This document shows positions 22,491 through 34,821 of a stretch of 64,000 nt of DNA, one piece after another. Each line of letters starts with the position of its first letter. Within the stretch, counting starts at the first letter, position 1. Source of the stretch: Ahaetulla prasina. Its lineage: Eukaryota; Chordata; Lepidosauria; Squamata; Colubridae. The notes under the pieces are model-generated. The model worked only from the letters and a program-made list of their open reading frames with translations, was not told where the DNA came from and searched no databases. Where the stretch lies: contig NC_080540.1 of assembly GCF_028640845.1 (NCBI RefSeq), forward strand, positions 226,780,794 to 226,844,793, given 5' to 3'. Made by a program: the position numbers and the translations under genes.

Positions 22491-25359
22491 ATTAATATAT
22501 TCTCCTCAATATAGTGAAATATTTTTTCCTGTCATCAATTTTCAAACAATATTCAATAAACAATCCAGCAGGCTTCTGTTTGTGGAACTAAGGAAAGACA
22601 CCATACCATTCCTTACTTCAGGAAGTAAAACAAGCAGGATTGCCATATTTTTGAGGGTGCACACTTTCTTAAAGATTAAAGCTGAATTTCTTCAAGGTTC
22701 AATAACTTGGTATTCAAATCACAGTAAACAAAGTATACATCATGTACACACTAATTTATATTCCGTGGTACAATTCTACATTTCATAGAAGTTCACACAT
22801 TACAGTTATGTGTAAAAGTCTCAACATGCTTTCTTAATGCTACCCAAAATGAGGCCAAAGGTATTTTTTTTAAGGTAAGAATATTTCTATATGTTATTCT
22901 TGGCATTTGTTTCACCTTCAATCACATAATATAGAAAGGTGTTGCAATCATAGCAAGAAAGATCATTCTTTACTCCCAGTTTTCTTTTTAAAATGTAAGA
23001 TAAGCAGGAAATGATCAATATACTAAAAGATTGGGAGAGGGGGCTGAAAGTTTTATAAAAAGGAAAAATATTGATTTTCATCTGTAGATTACATTAAAAT
23101 GTACAACAGTCTGTGTATGAGAGTTTTATGCAGAATTTTATGAGCATTCTACGACTTAATTAGATATTTCTATAATTTTAACCCATTAAAAATAACTTCT
23201 AATTTTAATGTCAAAAATTATATAGTTAAAAAAATCAATAAATGTAATAATGTATTTAAAATTATAAGTTTAAGAACTAAGGTATAGAATGACAACTGTG
23301 AACTAAATCAGAAAACCTAGCTCACCTAGCTTGAGTAATCAGATAGGTCTTCAACTAGCCACACTTAATGTAAATACCACCTGAAGAGGGAGAGAAATGC
23401 ACAAACAGTTCTGTCTCAAATTGCCATGTCCTACATTTGAAATTTCAGAAACTACCTCTAGAATAGTCCTAAATATACCAAACTCGTCTTCAGGTTAACA
23501 GTGTACAAAACATACTATGTATCTGTGTCCAGGAGGAACCAGAACTGATAAATTGATCAAAAAAATGAAATATTTGCTACAAAGTTTCTACTGATGAAAC
23601 TAGAGGCATCCCCTGATTATCAAATACTCATTTAGAGAAAGGGCACCCTATCCAAATCAGTAACATTTCAAATGTCGAGAGAAAAAAAACGATACGGAGT
23701 CTGCCTATCATGCTGATACTCAGCCTCAGATGTCCTTCAACCTATCACCAATCTTAGCGCTTATTCAATTTCTGAAACATTTTTCTAGGCATAATGCACA
23801 TCGTGCATGAGAAATTTAAATTTGAGAATTTACAAAATATTTATACATCAGAATTCGTTATAAATAACATGCAACACAATTTGCGTATAATTCATTAAAA
23901 AGACAACCTAAGATCCCCAAACAAATTTTAAACACGAATACATTATGGACTCAAATTTGCTCAATTCTAGCACACAATTGCTTTATCAGATTCAGTATTA
24001 ATAGGTAAATCTATGGCATGAATGAGTGAGCATTTTGGTACAGCTAAGCCTGAAAAAATAGATTGAATTGTTCTAATCTAAACTATTACCACAAAGGCTA
24101 ACAAATGATAAAACTGGTTTTAAACTGATCTGGGAAAAACTGTATTCAGATCTGGGATATAACATATTCATGATTATTCCTACAAATATAAAAGTTTCAG
24201 GATTCTTAATTTAAAGTAAACCAAATCAAACTGAATGAATTTTTAAATTGAATATTAAATACTTTTAAGAAGGAAACAATCTGTCAGTATTATAGAAGCC
24301 TTCAAGATAAATTATGGGAACTGAAAATAATATATGGTTCTAAGTAGAACATAGTAAATTTATCAGAAACTTATTGGGGAAAAACTTGAATATAAAATCT
24401 TGGAAGGCACATTGCAGTAACATTTAAGTTGTAGACAAAATAAATTCCACTACAGCAATGGAAGATAATTTAAACGGACATATTTTGGGTAGAAATGGTG
24501 ATAAACTAAAATACAGACAAAACAAATGTAAGATAAGTTTGCATCATTTTCCATTAAGGGAAAAGAGACTTTGCATTTTAAAATAAATTAAGCCAGTTTT
24601 AGAACACTGTACATTTAATTTTTGTAATTTGCACATATTTACAACTTCCACAACTATTTTTTCTGCAAGTGTTCTGCCAATTTTCAGTAGTCTAGTCAGA
24701 GAAAGCCCTGGGAATTAACAAAAATGGCCAGTTGTGGTTGTGTGTTTACCACCCTATTAACTGATCTAAAACACTAATTCTTTATACAGCTAAAACACTA
24801 ATTCTTCATACAGATAAAGAAATAAATCATACAAGCAAATCTTATAATAACTTCAAGTAAACTCACACTCATTCGATAAAACTAATTTCCAGGTCACAAA
24901 AAAGACAAAGACTTAGAATATCTGTGAACGAAAAGGATTTGTGTACAAATGCTGATGCCATATCAATCTGTTTAGTCTTTGTGGTGTCAGTTTCCAATAT
25001 AATTACACATTAGATGCTTTATTTTTAATTCAAAAGCAGGAATAGAGATGAAGTCCAGAATTTCATTTTTCAGAATGTTCCAAATAAGCACACAAATGTA
25101 ATGTTTAAAAAACTTCTGGCAGCCCGATTTTTTAAAAAAAGAAACACACACACACCCCACAATGCCTAGCCCTTGAAATCCCTACAAAATTACTCTGAAG
25201 CATGACTTACAAAAGAATAAAAAAACTTAACTGCAAAAACCATTTAAATGTAGCTGCCCCTTAGGGGATCACTCTTCATCACTTGTGAGCCCTCAGTGCA
25301 AAACACCTGAAAGAAACCCAGTTATTTGGTCTTACTGAACTGATACTTCGCTCTGCCTT
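22491..25359. other. Unannotated AT-rich intronic DNA
   Basis: No gene and no clear repeat except the 24-bp tandem duplication near 24.77 kb. Confidence 0.5.
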
Positions 25360-26500
25360 TGCCAATTCCACAAAAGTGGGGGGAGGGGGGCAGACGGAAC
25401 AACTTCTTGGATGCTGCCTTTGTGGGGATATTCCTCACCTTCCTATCGCCAGATGACCTTACTCCCAAAGCTGGCCTCAATCCCGAAGGGCCACCAGTTG
25501 ACTGGAATTTCTCTCCCAGCCAAGGCCAGGACTTGGCTCCCCCGAAGCCTTGCGACTCCCCCTCCTAATTCCTTCTCCCTCTCGCCCAGCCTTCTCACCT
25601 GCCTCCCCACTCACTAAAGCTTTTACTCCCCCGGCAAAACCGCCCTTCCACATCCCCTCTCCTTCCCTCGGTTATTTTGTTTTGCCCACATCGCCCCTCG
25701 GGGGTTGCTCCTCCACGTTTCTCACGAGGCCAAACCCCACCAAAAAGGTCTTCCTTCTCCTCCTCCTCCTCCTCCATCCCCAGAGGGCCAACCCCGACAC
25801 CGCGTCCTTCTCTTCCACTCCTTTTTTTCTCCCCTCAGCCCGGCCGCCCGCCCACCCGCAAGCAGCCTTCCCCGTCGATGACGGGGCGTCCCCGGCCCAT
25901 CTGTTTCGTCGGGCTGTTTCTCGCCGTGGGGAGGCGGGGGAAGCCGCCTCCGCCAGACAAGCGGGTTAAGCCAGTCCTCCTCCATCACCTTTGCCCATTT
26001 TACCTGGCCGCGAGAGGAGGTTCAAAACGACGCTGCCTCGAGACACGACTGGAGAACGCCGGTTGTCAAAAGTCGCCGGACTTCCTTGAAGCTTCCAACT
26101 ACGATTGTAACTATCAAACCCACCCTCCAACCTTACACACACACACACACACACACCTCGCTGGGACTTGTTGTTCCGCACACGGATGACAGCTACTTAG
26201 CTGCGCAGGCGCAGTCCGTTCGGGGAAGGAAGGAAGAAAAAAAAAAAAAGAACTTCCCACTCACCCAGCCAAACCCCGCTCCCCTCGCTCGCCGCGAGAG
26301 CTTTTTGAGGAAGGCCACCCCTGTGACGTGAAACGCGGCGGCTTCCTTTCCGCGACCACGTGACCTAAGTGGTTGCACACGCGACCTGTGCGGTTCCGCT
26401 GCTTACGCGGTGGTGCCATTGAGTCGGAGCGTTCCGAAGAGGCGAGAGGCTGAAGAAAACAAATCCATCGTGTTGGGTCACGTGGGTTCTGCACGTGGGA
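25360..26500 (-). promoter_or_regulatory. KDM4C: CpG island, probable KDM4C promoter
   Basis: About 1.1 kb of GC- and CpG-rich DNA in an AT-rich setting, upstream of the minus-strand KDM4C coding exons. It contains an exact NRF1-type site (TGCGCAGGCGCA, 26202-26213), a CRE-like TGACGTGA (26324-26331) and three CACGTG E-boxes (26357-26362, 26479-26484, 26492-26497). Minus-strand splice donors that could end a non-coding exon 1 are CAG|GTAAAA (exon end 26004), CAG|GTGAGA (25599) and AAG|GTGAGG (about 25440). No TATA box is evident. A bidirectional transcript is possible. The proline- and arginine-rich open frames here look like GC-rich noise. Confidence 0.75.
26004..26230 (-). other. KDM4C: Candidate non-coding first exon of KDM4C
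   Basis: The best-placed donor (GGCCAG|GTAAAA) lies about 200 bp downstream, in the minus direction, of the NRF1 site. The 5' limit is a guess; a CA microsatellite (26133-26155) lies within. Needs transcript support. Confidence 0.3.
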
Positions 26501-26689
26501 TCCCGGCTGCTGGGCTTGTCTCTCTCTCTCTTTTTTTTTTTTTTTAAGATCTCGCGGAGGCTGTCTAAAAAAAAAAAAGAAAAAAACCAAACTCATCAGA
26601 GATTGAAATTGGAGCGCTGGGCACCAAATCATCAAGAGAGGAAGAGAGGAAGAAAACAGTTGGGGGAAAACACACTTATTCATTCGCGC

Positions 26690-26925
26690 AGGACTGGATT
26701 AGATTTTAAATTTATGGGTTTTAAATGGGTTTTATTTTTTATATTGTTTTTAAACATTTTAACATTTTTAAACATTTGGCCTTTTAGAATAAGTTTTTTA
26801 ATTGTTATTTTACTTTGTATTTATGTGTTTTTATTTGCCTGTGAACCGCCCTGAGTCCTTCGGGAGATAGGGCGGTATATAAATACGATTAATAAATAAA
26901 TAAATAAAAAATAAAAAACCCACCT
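26690..26925 (+). mobile_element. LINE/SINE 3' tail
   Basis: TTTTAAAT-rich body leads to CCGCCCTGAGTCCTTCGGGA, ...AGGGCGG and AATAAATAAA repeats. It has the same ending as 43860-44105. Confidence 0.6.
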
Positions 26926-27531
26926 CCACCCCGCCTTGAGTTACGGTAGCAACCTGGCAGACAGCCCACCTCCACAGGCAACTGAGGGAAGTGACTGAAA
27001 ATCCAGATTGTTATCCTCAACCTAACTTTTAAAGTGGGATGGACGAAAAGGAGCTTTATTTGGATTACTTGGACTATGTTAATATGCGAATCAGAATCCT
27101 AGTTGCTGCTTTGCCATCTTTTTAAAACGGCTTGTGAAAGAGAGAGGGTTATCCATATTTCAACCAACTTAACTCATAAATGGGAAATTTAATTGTTGGA
27201 AAAGCTACCTTTCCTTAAGTTTGGAAAACAGAAAGGATGCTTTGGAGGATGAAGTGCTGGGGATAGAAAAATCAGCTATTTTGCATTACTGTGTAAGATG
27301 TTACAAAGGTGATGCAACAGTGCTCTATTTTCAGATAGCAGCAACAGGTAGAAGTTTCTTGGGTGGGACTCGAAGCAGTATGCAAATAACTTTTACTGTA
27401 ATTTGCCTGTTGTGTCTGCCATGTCTTGGTTCACTGGATAGTCAATCACAGAGCTAGGTTGCTTTATAAATGTCATAAATAAATGTGTACATACATAGTA
27501 GCAGGTTATATGGTTTACTGCCTACTAAGTA
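26926..27531. other. Intergenic DNA, nothing recognised
   Basis: No convincing gene or repeat in this 600-bp stretch. Confidence 0.5.
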
Positions 27532-27539
27532 GTCCCATG

Positions 27540-27811
27540 CAGTGGTGGGTTTCAAATTTTTTTACTACCAGTTCTGTGGGCGTGGCTTGGTGGGCGTGGC
27601 AGGGGAAGGACACTAAAATCTCCATTCCCTCCCCACTCCAGGGGAAGGTTACTGCAAAATCCCCATTCCCTCCCAATCAGCTGGGACTCAAGAGGCAGAG
27701 AATAGATGGGGGCAAGCCCAGTCAGAATTTTTATACCGGTTCTCCGAACTACTTAAAATTTCCGGTACTGGTTCTCCAGAACTGGTCAGAACCTGCTGAA
27801 ACCCACCTCTG
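27540..27811. mobile_element. hAT-type MITE with perfect 8-bp target duplication
   Basis: Ends CAGTGGTGGGTTTCAAAT and CTGAAACCCACCTCTG are inverted copies. GTCCCATG flanks it on both sides (27532-27539 and 27812-27819). The interior has GTGGGCGTGG repeats and ACCGGTTCTCCGAACT-type segments shared with the other elements of this group. Confidence 0.85.
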
Positions 27812-27819
27812 GTCCCATG

Positions 27820-28814
27820 AAATTTTAACAAATAATGAGCTGGGGAAATGCAGAGTTGAAGAGTAAAGCCCAAGGTTGGCATGAGTTCTTATGATTCAAC
27901 TTGAGTCCCACACATTCCAACTCAAGAATTATCCAACGTATCGTCCAGAATTTTTTTATTTTATTTTTTTAAATATTGTTCTGCCTTGCTAAGTAATGCT
28001 AGGGGATAATCAGTGTGAATGATACTTTCTGTCCATCAACACCAACAAAAAATGGACATCAGAAAGTTGTTCACTGAACAGAAAATCAATTAGGAGGACA
28101 CACCTCAAGAGAAAGGAGAAACCAGCATATTCTTCTCTTCTGATGGGGCTCCAAGGCCTTTGGAGAAAACACCCTGACATAAGGATGATAAAAGCTGCAG
28201 TGCCAGTGGCACCATCATCTCTTCTTCTAGTGTGATGACATTTTGAATCTTCATTTGTTCACCGAAAGGATATAGGACTGTATTTTTAACATGCAGCAAT
28301 CCAAACATTTTTCTAACAACCATTTTTTGTTTGCTCCATCTTAAACTACTAGGTGCAATGAAGCATATCCACCAGCATCATAGCTTGGCATGGGCTGTTG
28401 TCGTGTAGTGAATTCACAGAGCCTATCACTACCTTCCTATGCAGTGCATACTTTCTCAATGAGGAAAACTAGAAGGCTCTGTGAAGCCTTCCTAGAACCA
28501 GGCTAGGATGTCCAGTTGTCTGAAATAGAACCTGGATTGCCCAACATGGGTCACAAAGAGGAGCTGGGATGATGGGGAAGCAAGCAAAAGAAGAGGAGGC
28601 CCTCATCCTTACTACAAGGGTCCCTCAAATAGAGAGCTAGGGGCACCACTGACACTCAGTTTGCCCTACCCGGAGCTTCATTAGTTCCTGAGCTATAACT
28701 TTCAGTTATCAGTTCTGGAAACTTTGGATCATCAAAATTTCAGCAACCAGAATTAAATTTGCCACTCAGAAATAGCTTTGGTTATTTTTTAGTTAACTCC
28801 AGATTTATTACTGG
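27820..28814. other. Intergenic DNA, nothing recognised
   Basis: No gene-like content. A segment near 28400-28440 (GTGAATTCACAGAGCCTATC) is weakly similar to 18690-18720, which may point to an old repeat. Confidence 0.45.
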
Positions 28815-29268
28815 ATAAATCCCTCACATCCTCACATTTACTACAGATCCCTCACATCCAGGACATAAACTGTTTCAACTCCTACCCTTAAAACGACGCT
28901 ATAGAGCACTGCACAACAGAACAACTAGACACAAGAACAGTTTTTCCCCGAAGGCCATCACTCTGCTAAACAAATAATTCCCTCAACACTGTCAAACTAT
29001 TTACTAAATCTGCACTACTATTAATCTTCTCATAGTTCCCATCACCAATCTCTTTCCATTTATGACTGTATAACTGTAACTTTATTGCTGGCAATCCTTA
29101 TGATTTATATTGATATATTGACCATCAATTGTGTTGTAAATGTTGTACCTTGATGAACGTATATTTTCTTTTATGTACACTGAGAGCCTATGCACCAAGA
29201 CAAATTCCTTGTGTGTCCAATCACACTTGGCCAATAAAAAAAATTCTATTCTATTCTATTCTATTTAT
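28815..29268 (+). mobile_element. 'Snake1'-type LINE 3' end with TTCTA tail
   Basis: Closely matches 7110-7540: same ORF2 C-terminal codons (DPSHPG...), same 3' UTR, tail of TTCTA units. 5' truncated. Confidence 0.75.
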
Positions 29269-29819
29269 GCTACTTAACTTAAAATGCTGTTTTAATTTTT
29301 ACAGCAGAAATCAGGAACCTTAAATAATTAAGAGTTAGCCTATGGTAAAATGGACAGCCAATAAATTTAATAAACAAACAAACCTTAAACTAATGCAATC
29401 TACCAGACAAGCCAAACTGATGTGGTCAACCAGCCTCTTTTCTCCAGTATTACTAGCCAGTATGCCTTCTCATTTATTCATACACACATAAACCCAATCT
29501 ATACCACTCTCTAAAGTAGGTAACTTTTAACAGAGAATCAATTAATGCCAATACATAATCCCAAAGCATAAAAAATGGATTACCTCCTTGAGCAATTTAA
29601 TGCAAATGTTAAATTGGTGACCGGAGAGAGAAAAAGAGACAAAGTTGAGCCCTATGACCATATTGGAATAACCACTGCTCCTCCCCTTCAGTCCTCTCCT
29701 ATAATCACCAGCTTCAATGCCTACTTTAGAAATGAATATCAGCACTTCCAATCGCCAATCCTCACTAGTAATCACTGGCCTGGTTGATAGTATAAGATAT
29801 TACTGAAGGGTCCAGCAGG
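29269..29819. other. Intergenic DNA, nothing recognised
   Basis: Low-complexity-poor AT-rich sequence with no gene or repeat I can name. Confidence 0.45.
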
Positions 29820-29827
29820 GTCCAGAC

Positions 29828-30440
29828 CAGGGGTGAAATGCTACCAGTTTGGGCCAGTTCGCCTAAACTGGTAGTAAAAAATGCTACTGGTTCACCGAAC
29901 CAGTAGTAAAAAAATGTAAAAAAAAGTTTTGACGATCAGCTGAGCAATTTGCGATCGTCGGAACTTTTTTTTTTACTTTTAAGCATTTTTTTACTACTTG
30001 TTCTCTGGAACCAGTAGCTAAAAATGCTTTAAAAGTTTTTTTTAAAATGTTCTGACGATCGCATGTCACTCAGCTGATCATCAGAACTTTTTTTTTTTTA
30101 CTTTTTAAGCATTTTTTTACTACCAGTTTGGGCAAATAGGTAGTAAAAAATGCTTTAAAAAGTAAAAAAAAAAAAAGGTTCCGAGGATCACACGGCACAG
30201 CTGTGTTCTTGGGAACCATTTTTTAACCTTTTTTACCTTAAGTTTTTAAAAAGGCTCCCAAGATCATGCACCACAGCTGATCCCCCACCCCAAGTGTTCT
30301 ACTTATCTTCCCAAGCCTCCTTTTGGTGTGTACTGTGCATGTGCGCGCAGCATGCGTTTGGTGTGAACTGTATATGTGTGCGTGCACCTGGCACGCAGCA
30401 CGCATGCGGAACCAGCGAACCAGTTCAGATTTCCCCACTG
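29828..30440. mobile_element. hAT-type element with nested hairpins
   Basis: Ends CAGGGGTGAAATGCTACC and CAGATTTCCCCACTG. Flanks GTCCAGAC (29820-29827) and GCCCAGAC (30441-30448) match 7/8. The interior is a series of short inverted repeats (CTACTGGTTC / GAACCAGTAG; GACGATC; AAGCATTTTTTACTA) repeated about three times, so it can fold as several adjoining stems. The right part has GCATGTGCGCGC-type motifs. Confidence 0.75.
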
Positions 30441-31060
30441 GCCCAGACAGATATAATTGCCTCCTTTTAAGTTCGAAAAAAGATTATTCAGCACAGACTC
30501 ACTATGCTTTGCCTGTGTCCTGATTGAAAAAACATCTACATCCTCTACTATTCTCTGTAGGAGAAACCCTGTGCCTTCTCCAAAAATTTCTCCCCAAATA
30601 GGATATTAAACGTATTGCGTCATACAGCAGAATCAGTAGGTCTTCTTCTTATGAATACTACCAATGGCAACATACAAGCAATATTGATCATTTAACACAG
30701 AAAATGATCTAAAGTAGGTTTTCAGTATTAAGATCAATGGATTATCCCCAAAGCATTGGTTCCAAGTAAGGAAAAGAATCAAGATGCAATTTTTAGAAAG
30801 TTTGCTGCAATATTCAAACTATTACAGTTGCAGAATCCATTCTGAGTCAGTCACTGGGACCACAGGTTTTGTCTTCCAAGCTTTCGGACTTGTGCTGGAG
30901 CCCATCTTCAGGGCTCTGCTAGATTGAGTTCTGCAACATTATTCTGAGACATGTATATTCGCCTTCATTTGTTATATTATAGTGATAAGACTTACATTAA
31001 ATCTACTAAAACTGAATCTAAAACTGTTCCGTTAACTAAAGTTATCATATATAAATGGAT
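30441..31060. other. Intergenic DNA
   Basis: Nothing coding. TTCGGACTTGTGCTGGAGCC near 30884 resembles a widespread squamate repeat phrase; not classified. Confidence 0.4.
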
Positions 31061-31068
31061 CAAAAGAG

Positions 31069-31291
31069 CAGCGGTGAAAACCGGCCGGATCTGTCTGGCT
31101 CACGTGAACCGGTAGCACTGGCAGCGGGAGGCTCCGCCCACCCGCCAGGACATCATTATGTCCCATTTCTGACCCTCTGCACATGCGCAGAAGCTTCTGC
31201 CCATGCACAGAAGAGGCACATGCGAGCGTAGCAAGTGCAAGCGCGCGCAAACTCCTGAACCGATAGTGAAGGTAAGTGCATTTCACCACTG
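31069..31291. mobile_element. hAT-type MITE with perfect 8-bp target duplication
   Basis: Ends CAGCGGTGAAAAC and GTGCATTTCACCACTG. CAAAAGAG flanks both sides (31061-31068 and 31292-31299). Contains TGCACATGCGCA (31178-31189), close to an NRF1 site. Shares the order of internal segments with the copy at 16992. Confidence 0.85.
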
Positions 31292-31299
31292 CAAAAGAG

Positions 31300-31952
31300 T
31301 ACAGGAAAATAATTTATACTGAATATATCACATGGACTAAAAAATTCCTAAATAGGTAATGAATTTAGTACTTATAAAAATAATAATTAGTTGATAGCTT
31401 CAGCCAAATAACAGAATATTCCACAATTTGCCTAAATACATTAGAGCCAGTGCCTTAATACATCAATATCCAAGTACGTTCGAGCCAGAATTGAAATAAC
31501 AAGTGCACAAATAATAAATATGTCCCACTAATTTAAATACCAATGAGCTGTGCAAAAACAAAAAAATATGGGTACTATATTGTTTCACTTTGGCCCTAAA
31601 TTGGCAGTAGTTTTTTTGTTAACCAGAGCCCCAATATTTGGATTTATTACTAGCATTTTGTGTAATATTTTTCTAACATATATAAAATTATATATAATCT
31701 GAGAAATTCTGCTTTTGTTTTCTTTTCTACACTTGCTAAGAAAAGGTTTGATTCTTCAGGCTGTTCAGTGGTTCTTTGGCCTTTGCTGCAATCAAAGTTC
31801 GCCCTACCTCCCCTGGAAGTCTCAATTATATAATATCTTAACCAAAATCCATAGCCACATTTTTCATAGACATTGCAAAGTTTTATGAAAAAACATATCA
31901 GAAGGATTAAGATATTTTGAAGCCAGCTCTACATTTGACTTTTGAATAATGT
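31300..31952. other. Intergenic DNA, nothing recognised
   Basis: AT-rich; no gene or repeat identified. Confidence 0.45.
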
Positions 31953-32277
31953 ACCTGTTGTGACCCAGGTCCAAGTAGGTAGTAATAAACTTAGTCCGTG
32001 GAAAAACAAACTTTATTCGAACAGCTGGGAACTTCATTCCCAGTGTCGTTCAACTGAAAGTAAAACAAATGCCTCCCAACACAAATTCTTCAGTTATCTC
32101 ACAAACCTTAGTCCAATTAGGCAAACTGCCAAAGGCTCTTCCTGGCAAACGTCCAGAAGCCACAAAAACAAAGATGTACACGAAGCAGAAGACGCAGCTA
32201 CAACGTTGTTTTCCAGCAAAGCTGAAACACCAGTGCTGGTCTGTTTTAAGGAACCACACTTCAAAAAGTAGATAATT
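31953..32277 (-). mobile_element. LTR fragment (minus orientation), longer copy
   Basis: Same sequence as 22212-22415 at its left, including the inverse AATAAA, continuing another ~140 bp. No primer-binding site or retroviral gene adjoins. Probably a solo LTR of an endogenous retrovirus or LTR retrotransposon. Confidence 0.55.
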
Positions 32278-32756
32278 GAAAAACTCCCCTAGGTTCTCAG
32301 ATTGGAGCATACAAAAAACAGTCAATATTATTAATCATGAATTATCCAGCTATTAACCAATCTACTGTGAAATATCTTTGTAATATTGATTCCAAAATAA
32401 AAGATGCTTTTGGGGAACTGAAACAAACCTATTCATTCTAAATATACTGAATAAATTGCATGGACTACATATTACCATGTGGACAGTAGGTGGCAGCCTT
32501 TGCTTTTTATTTGTATCAAATTATATCTCCCACTTTTTGAAAATAAAATATTCTTGGCAGAAGGAAACCTGGCTGTGCAACTAATCTGCTTTTGAAGCAG
32601 AAAACTCTAGTGAGGATTAGAGAAGAACATATACAAATGTCAAATTGATTATAACTAGGAGTATTTTGGCTTTTTTTATAAATGCTATCTATCCACACTA
32701 GAATGTTATTTAAAACTGGCTTTATGAATATTGTTCAACTTGAAACTGGATTATAT
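32278..32756. other. Intergenic DNA, nothing recognised
   Basis: AT-rich sequence between the LTR fragment and the LINE. Confidence 0.45.
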
Positions 32757-34531
32757 TCGACATTATATTTGTATGAGAGACGTGGCTGAATTCATCACTA
32801 CCAGACTCCATTACCACAGTAAGAGACTATCATGTGTACAGGTCCGACTGTGAAATCTGCAGAAGGGGTGGTGTTGCAATCTTCTATAAAAAAATCCCTA
32901 AATCTAAAAAATATTCAAGTTACACAGAAGTTAGCTCTTTCTGAGACCATCATATGCAACCTTTCCCTAAGCACCACAATTCGCTTCATACTTCATTACA
33001 GAGTCCCTGATTATGACTTTGTACATGCAAACAAGCTAACATCACTATTAACATGGGCAGCCTCCTGCCCACACCCTCTTATCTTTTTTGGTGACCTAAA
33101 TCTACCTCTTATTAATTGGACCCTAAACGAATGTACAACTGAATCCATACATGCAACCCTGTACAATGCTGTAATTAATCTGAGACTAGATCAACTAGTA
33201 ACTAATAACACTAGACTTAACAACTGCCTTGATCTCATCTTCTGCAACAGTTTAAATTCAATTTAGGACTACAAATAAAAGAACCCTTTTCCAACTTACG
33301 TCCTCACATAGACAATTATAATGATGGAATCCCAAAGTATAACTTTAGAAAAGCCAACTATTATCTCATAACTGATGACCTTTCATCTCTTGATTGGCAA
33401 ACTCTATTCACTGGCTGCATCACTGCCGAAGACCACTATAACATTTTTTGCAAGAAGTCAAAAGAATCATCAAATTATACGTATCACTAATAACCCCCAA
33501 AACCAGGAAAAATAAATTACTCATAACAATAAGGAAGCTTCAGACCCCCCCCAAAAAAAACCCTTGAGCGCAAAAACAAAACTAGCTATGTACCTAACTT
33601 CAAAAATCACTACAAAACCATATGCCGACAGATAAAGGCAGAAGGCCTCAGTTATCACAGCAAACAAAAGGAAAACCTAATACGCACTAAATCCACACCT
33701 TCTACAATTTTGTAAACAACAAACTTAAAGACTCAAGATCCATCCCACCACTAAAAGGACCAAACAAGAAAGATTGTAATGATGAAACCGTTAAGGCCAA
33801 TCTCTTCAACACATTTTTCAGTTCAGTCTTTGTAAACAGCAATGGCTCATCCCCCTCATTTCCCAATCATACCAAAACTACTCACAACGATCTACTACAT
33901 GTCGATTTCACAGAAGATGCCGTTGAAAAGGCACTATGCATCCTAAAACCATCTCTATCGATTGGCCCTAATGGATTATGTACCTATTTCCTAAAGAAGC
34001 TCTCAACCACCATAGCAGAACCACTTAGCATAATCTACAAAATATTTTTCAGAACCAGCTCCTTACTTAATTTATGGTCGCTAGCCACGATCATCCCTAT
34101 CTTCAAAAAGGGTGACCCTAGCCTAGTTGATAATTACAAACCAATCTCATTATGTTGTGTCACCTGCAAAGTCATGGAATCAATCATAAACCAATCCATT
34201 ACCCTCTACATAGAGACAAACAACCTACTCTCTAACAAGCAAATCTGGCTTTAGAAAAAAATTGTCCTGCAATCTGCAACTATTACACTGCAAAAATATA
34301 TGGACTTCAAAACTCGACCAGGGTAAATCAATGGATGCAATTTATATAGACTTCTATAAAGCCTTCGATTCAGTGGTACACAAGCTACTTCTAAAATTAA
34401 AATCTTATGGCATTTCCGGATTCCTGCATAAGTGGATAGCTGCGTTCCTATCAAACAGGCAGCAAGTAGTCAAAATAGGGAACGCCTTATCTAACCCTGC
34501 ACCTGTTAACAGTGGTGTTCTCCAAGGCAGC
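32757..34531 (+). mobile_element. CR1-like LINE, 5' segment (split by LTR element)
   Basis: Encodes part of an APE-type endonuclease (LIFFGDLNLPLINWTLNECT; LDQLVTNNTRLNNCLDLIFC) and then reverse transcriptase. The RT part includes the frame at 34262-34530 with MDAIYIDFYKAFDSVVHKLL and FLSNRQQVVKIGNALSNPAP. Several stops and frameshifts are present. It ends at the GCAGC target duplication, and ORF2 resumes at 39133. Confidence 0.8.
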
Positions 34532-34719
34532 TGTAATGTATTTGAATTTTAGGAGGGAAATTTGGGTGGGAAAATGCACGTTGCTGATTGGCTGATGCCT
34601 CAGCCAAAATACTATTTAAAGAGGGTTTTTTGCCTGTTGGCTTTTGCTGGGACCACAATAAACCAAAGAGCTGTTGTCACTTGTATCGTCTCCTGCCTCT
34701 TCATTGCCTGAACTTAACA
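34532..34719 (+). repeat. 5' LTR
   Basis: 188 bp. Contains a TATTTAAA TATA-like motif (about 34611) and AATAAA (about 34656) as likely promoter and polyadenylation signals. Differs from the 3' LTR by four substitutions. Confidence 0.92.
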
Positions 34720-34720
34720 T

Positions 34721-34738
34721 TGGCGACGAAGGTGGGAT
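34721..34738 (+). promoter_or_regulatory. Primer-binding site (tRNA-Ser-like)
   Basis: TGGCGACGAAGGTGGGAT lies one base after the 5' LTR. From memory of vertebrate tRNA-Ser(GCT), 16 of 18 bases are complementary to its 3' end including CCA. Confidence 0.65.
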
Positions 34739-34821
34739 ATTGAAGGCAGTGAGACTAGGAAAAGAGCTGAAGGAGCAACGTAATTTCAAACCCAGCCAGT
34801 ATCAAGGGCGGATACATAGCG

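Larger units (their letters stand above)
4802..26003 (-). other. KDM4C: KDM4C intron 1 (inferred)
   Basis: If the first, non-coding exon lies in the CpG island near 26.0-26.3 kb, this 21-kb stretch is intron 1. It contains only repeats and unremarkable AT-rich DNA. Stretches where I see nothing to annotate include about 7.55-9.54, 11.75-14.2, 17.3-20.84 and 22.5-25.35 kb. A short tandem duplication (24-bp unit, AAAACACTAATTCTT) lies at about 24766-24820. Confidence 0.55.

Noticed and set aside
25550..26189. Proline/arginine-rich frames of 139 and 170 codons
   Set aside because: GC-rich CpG-island DNA is open by composition; overlapping frames exist on both strands and no start or splice context supports translation.
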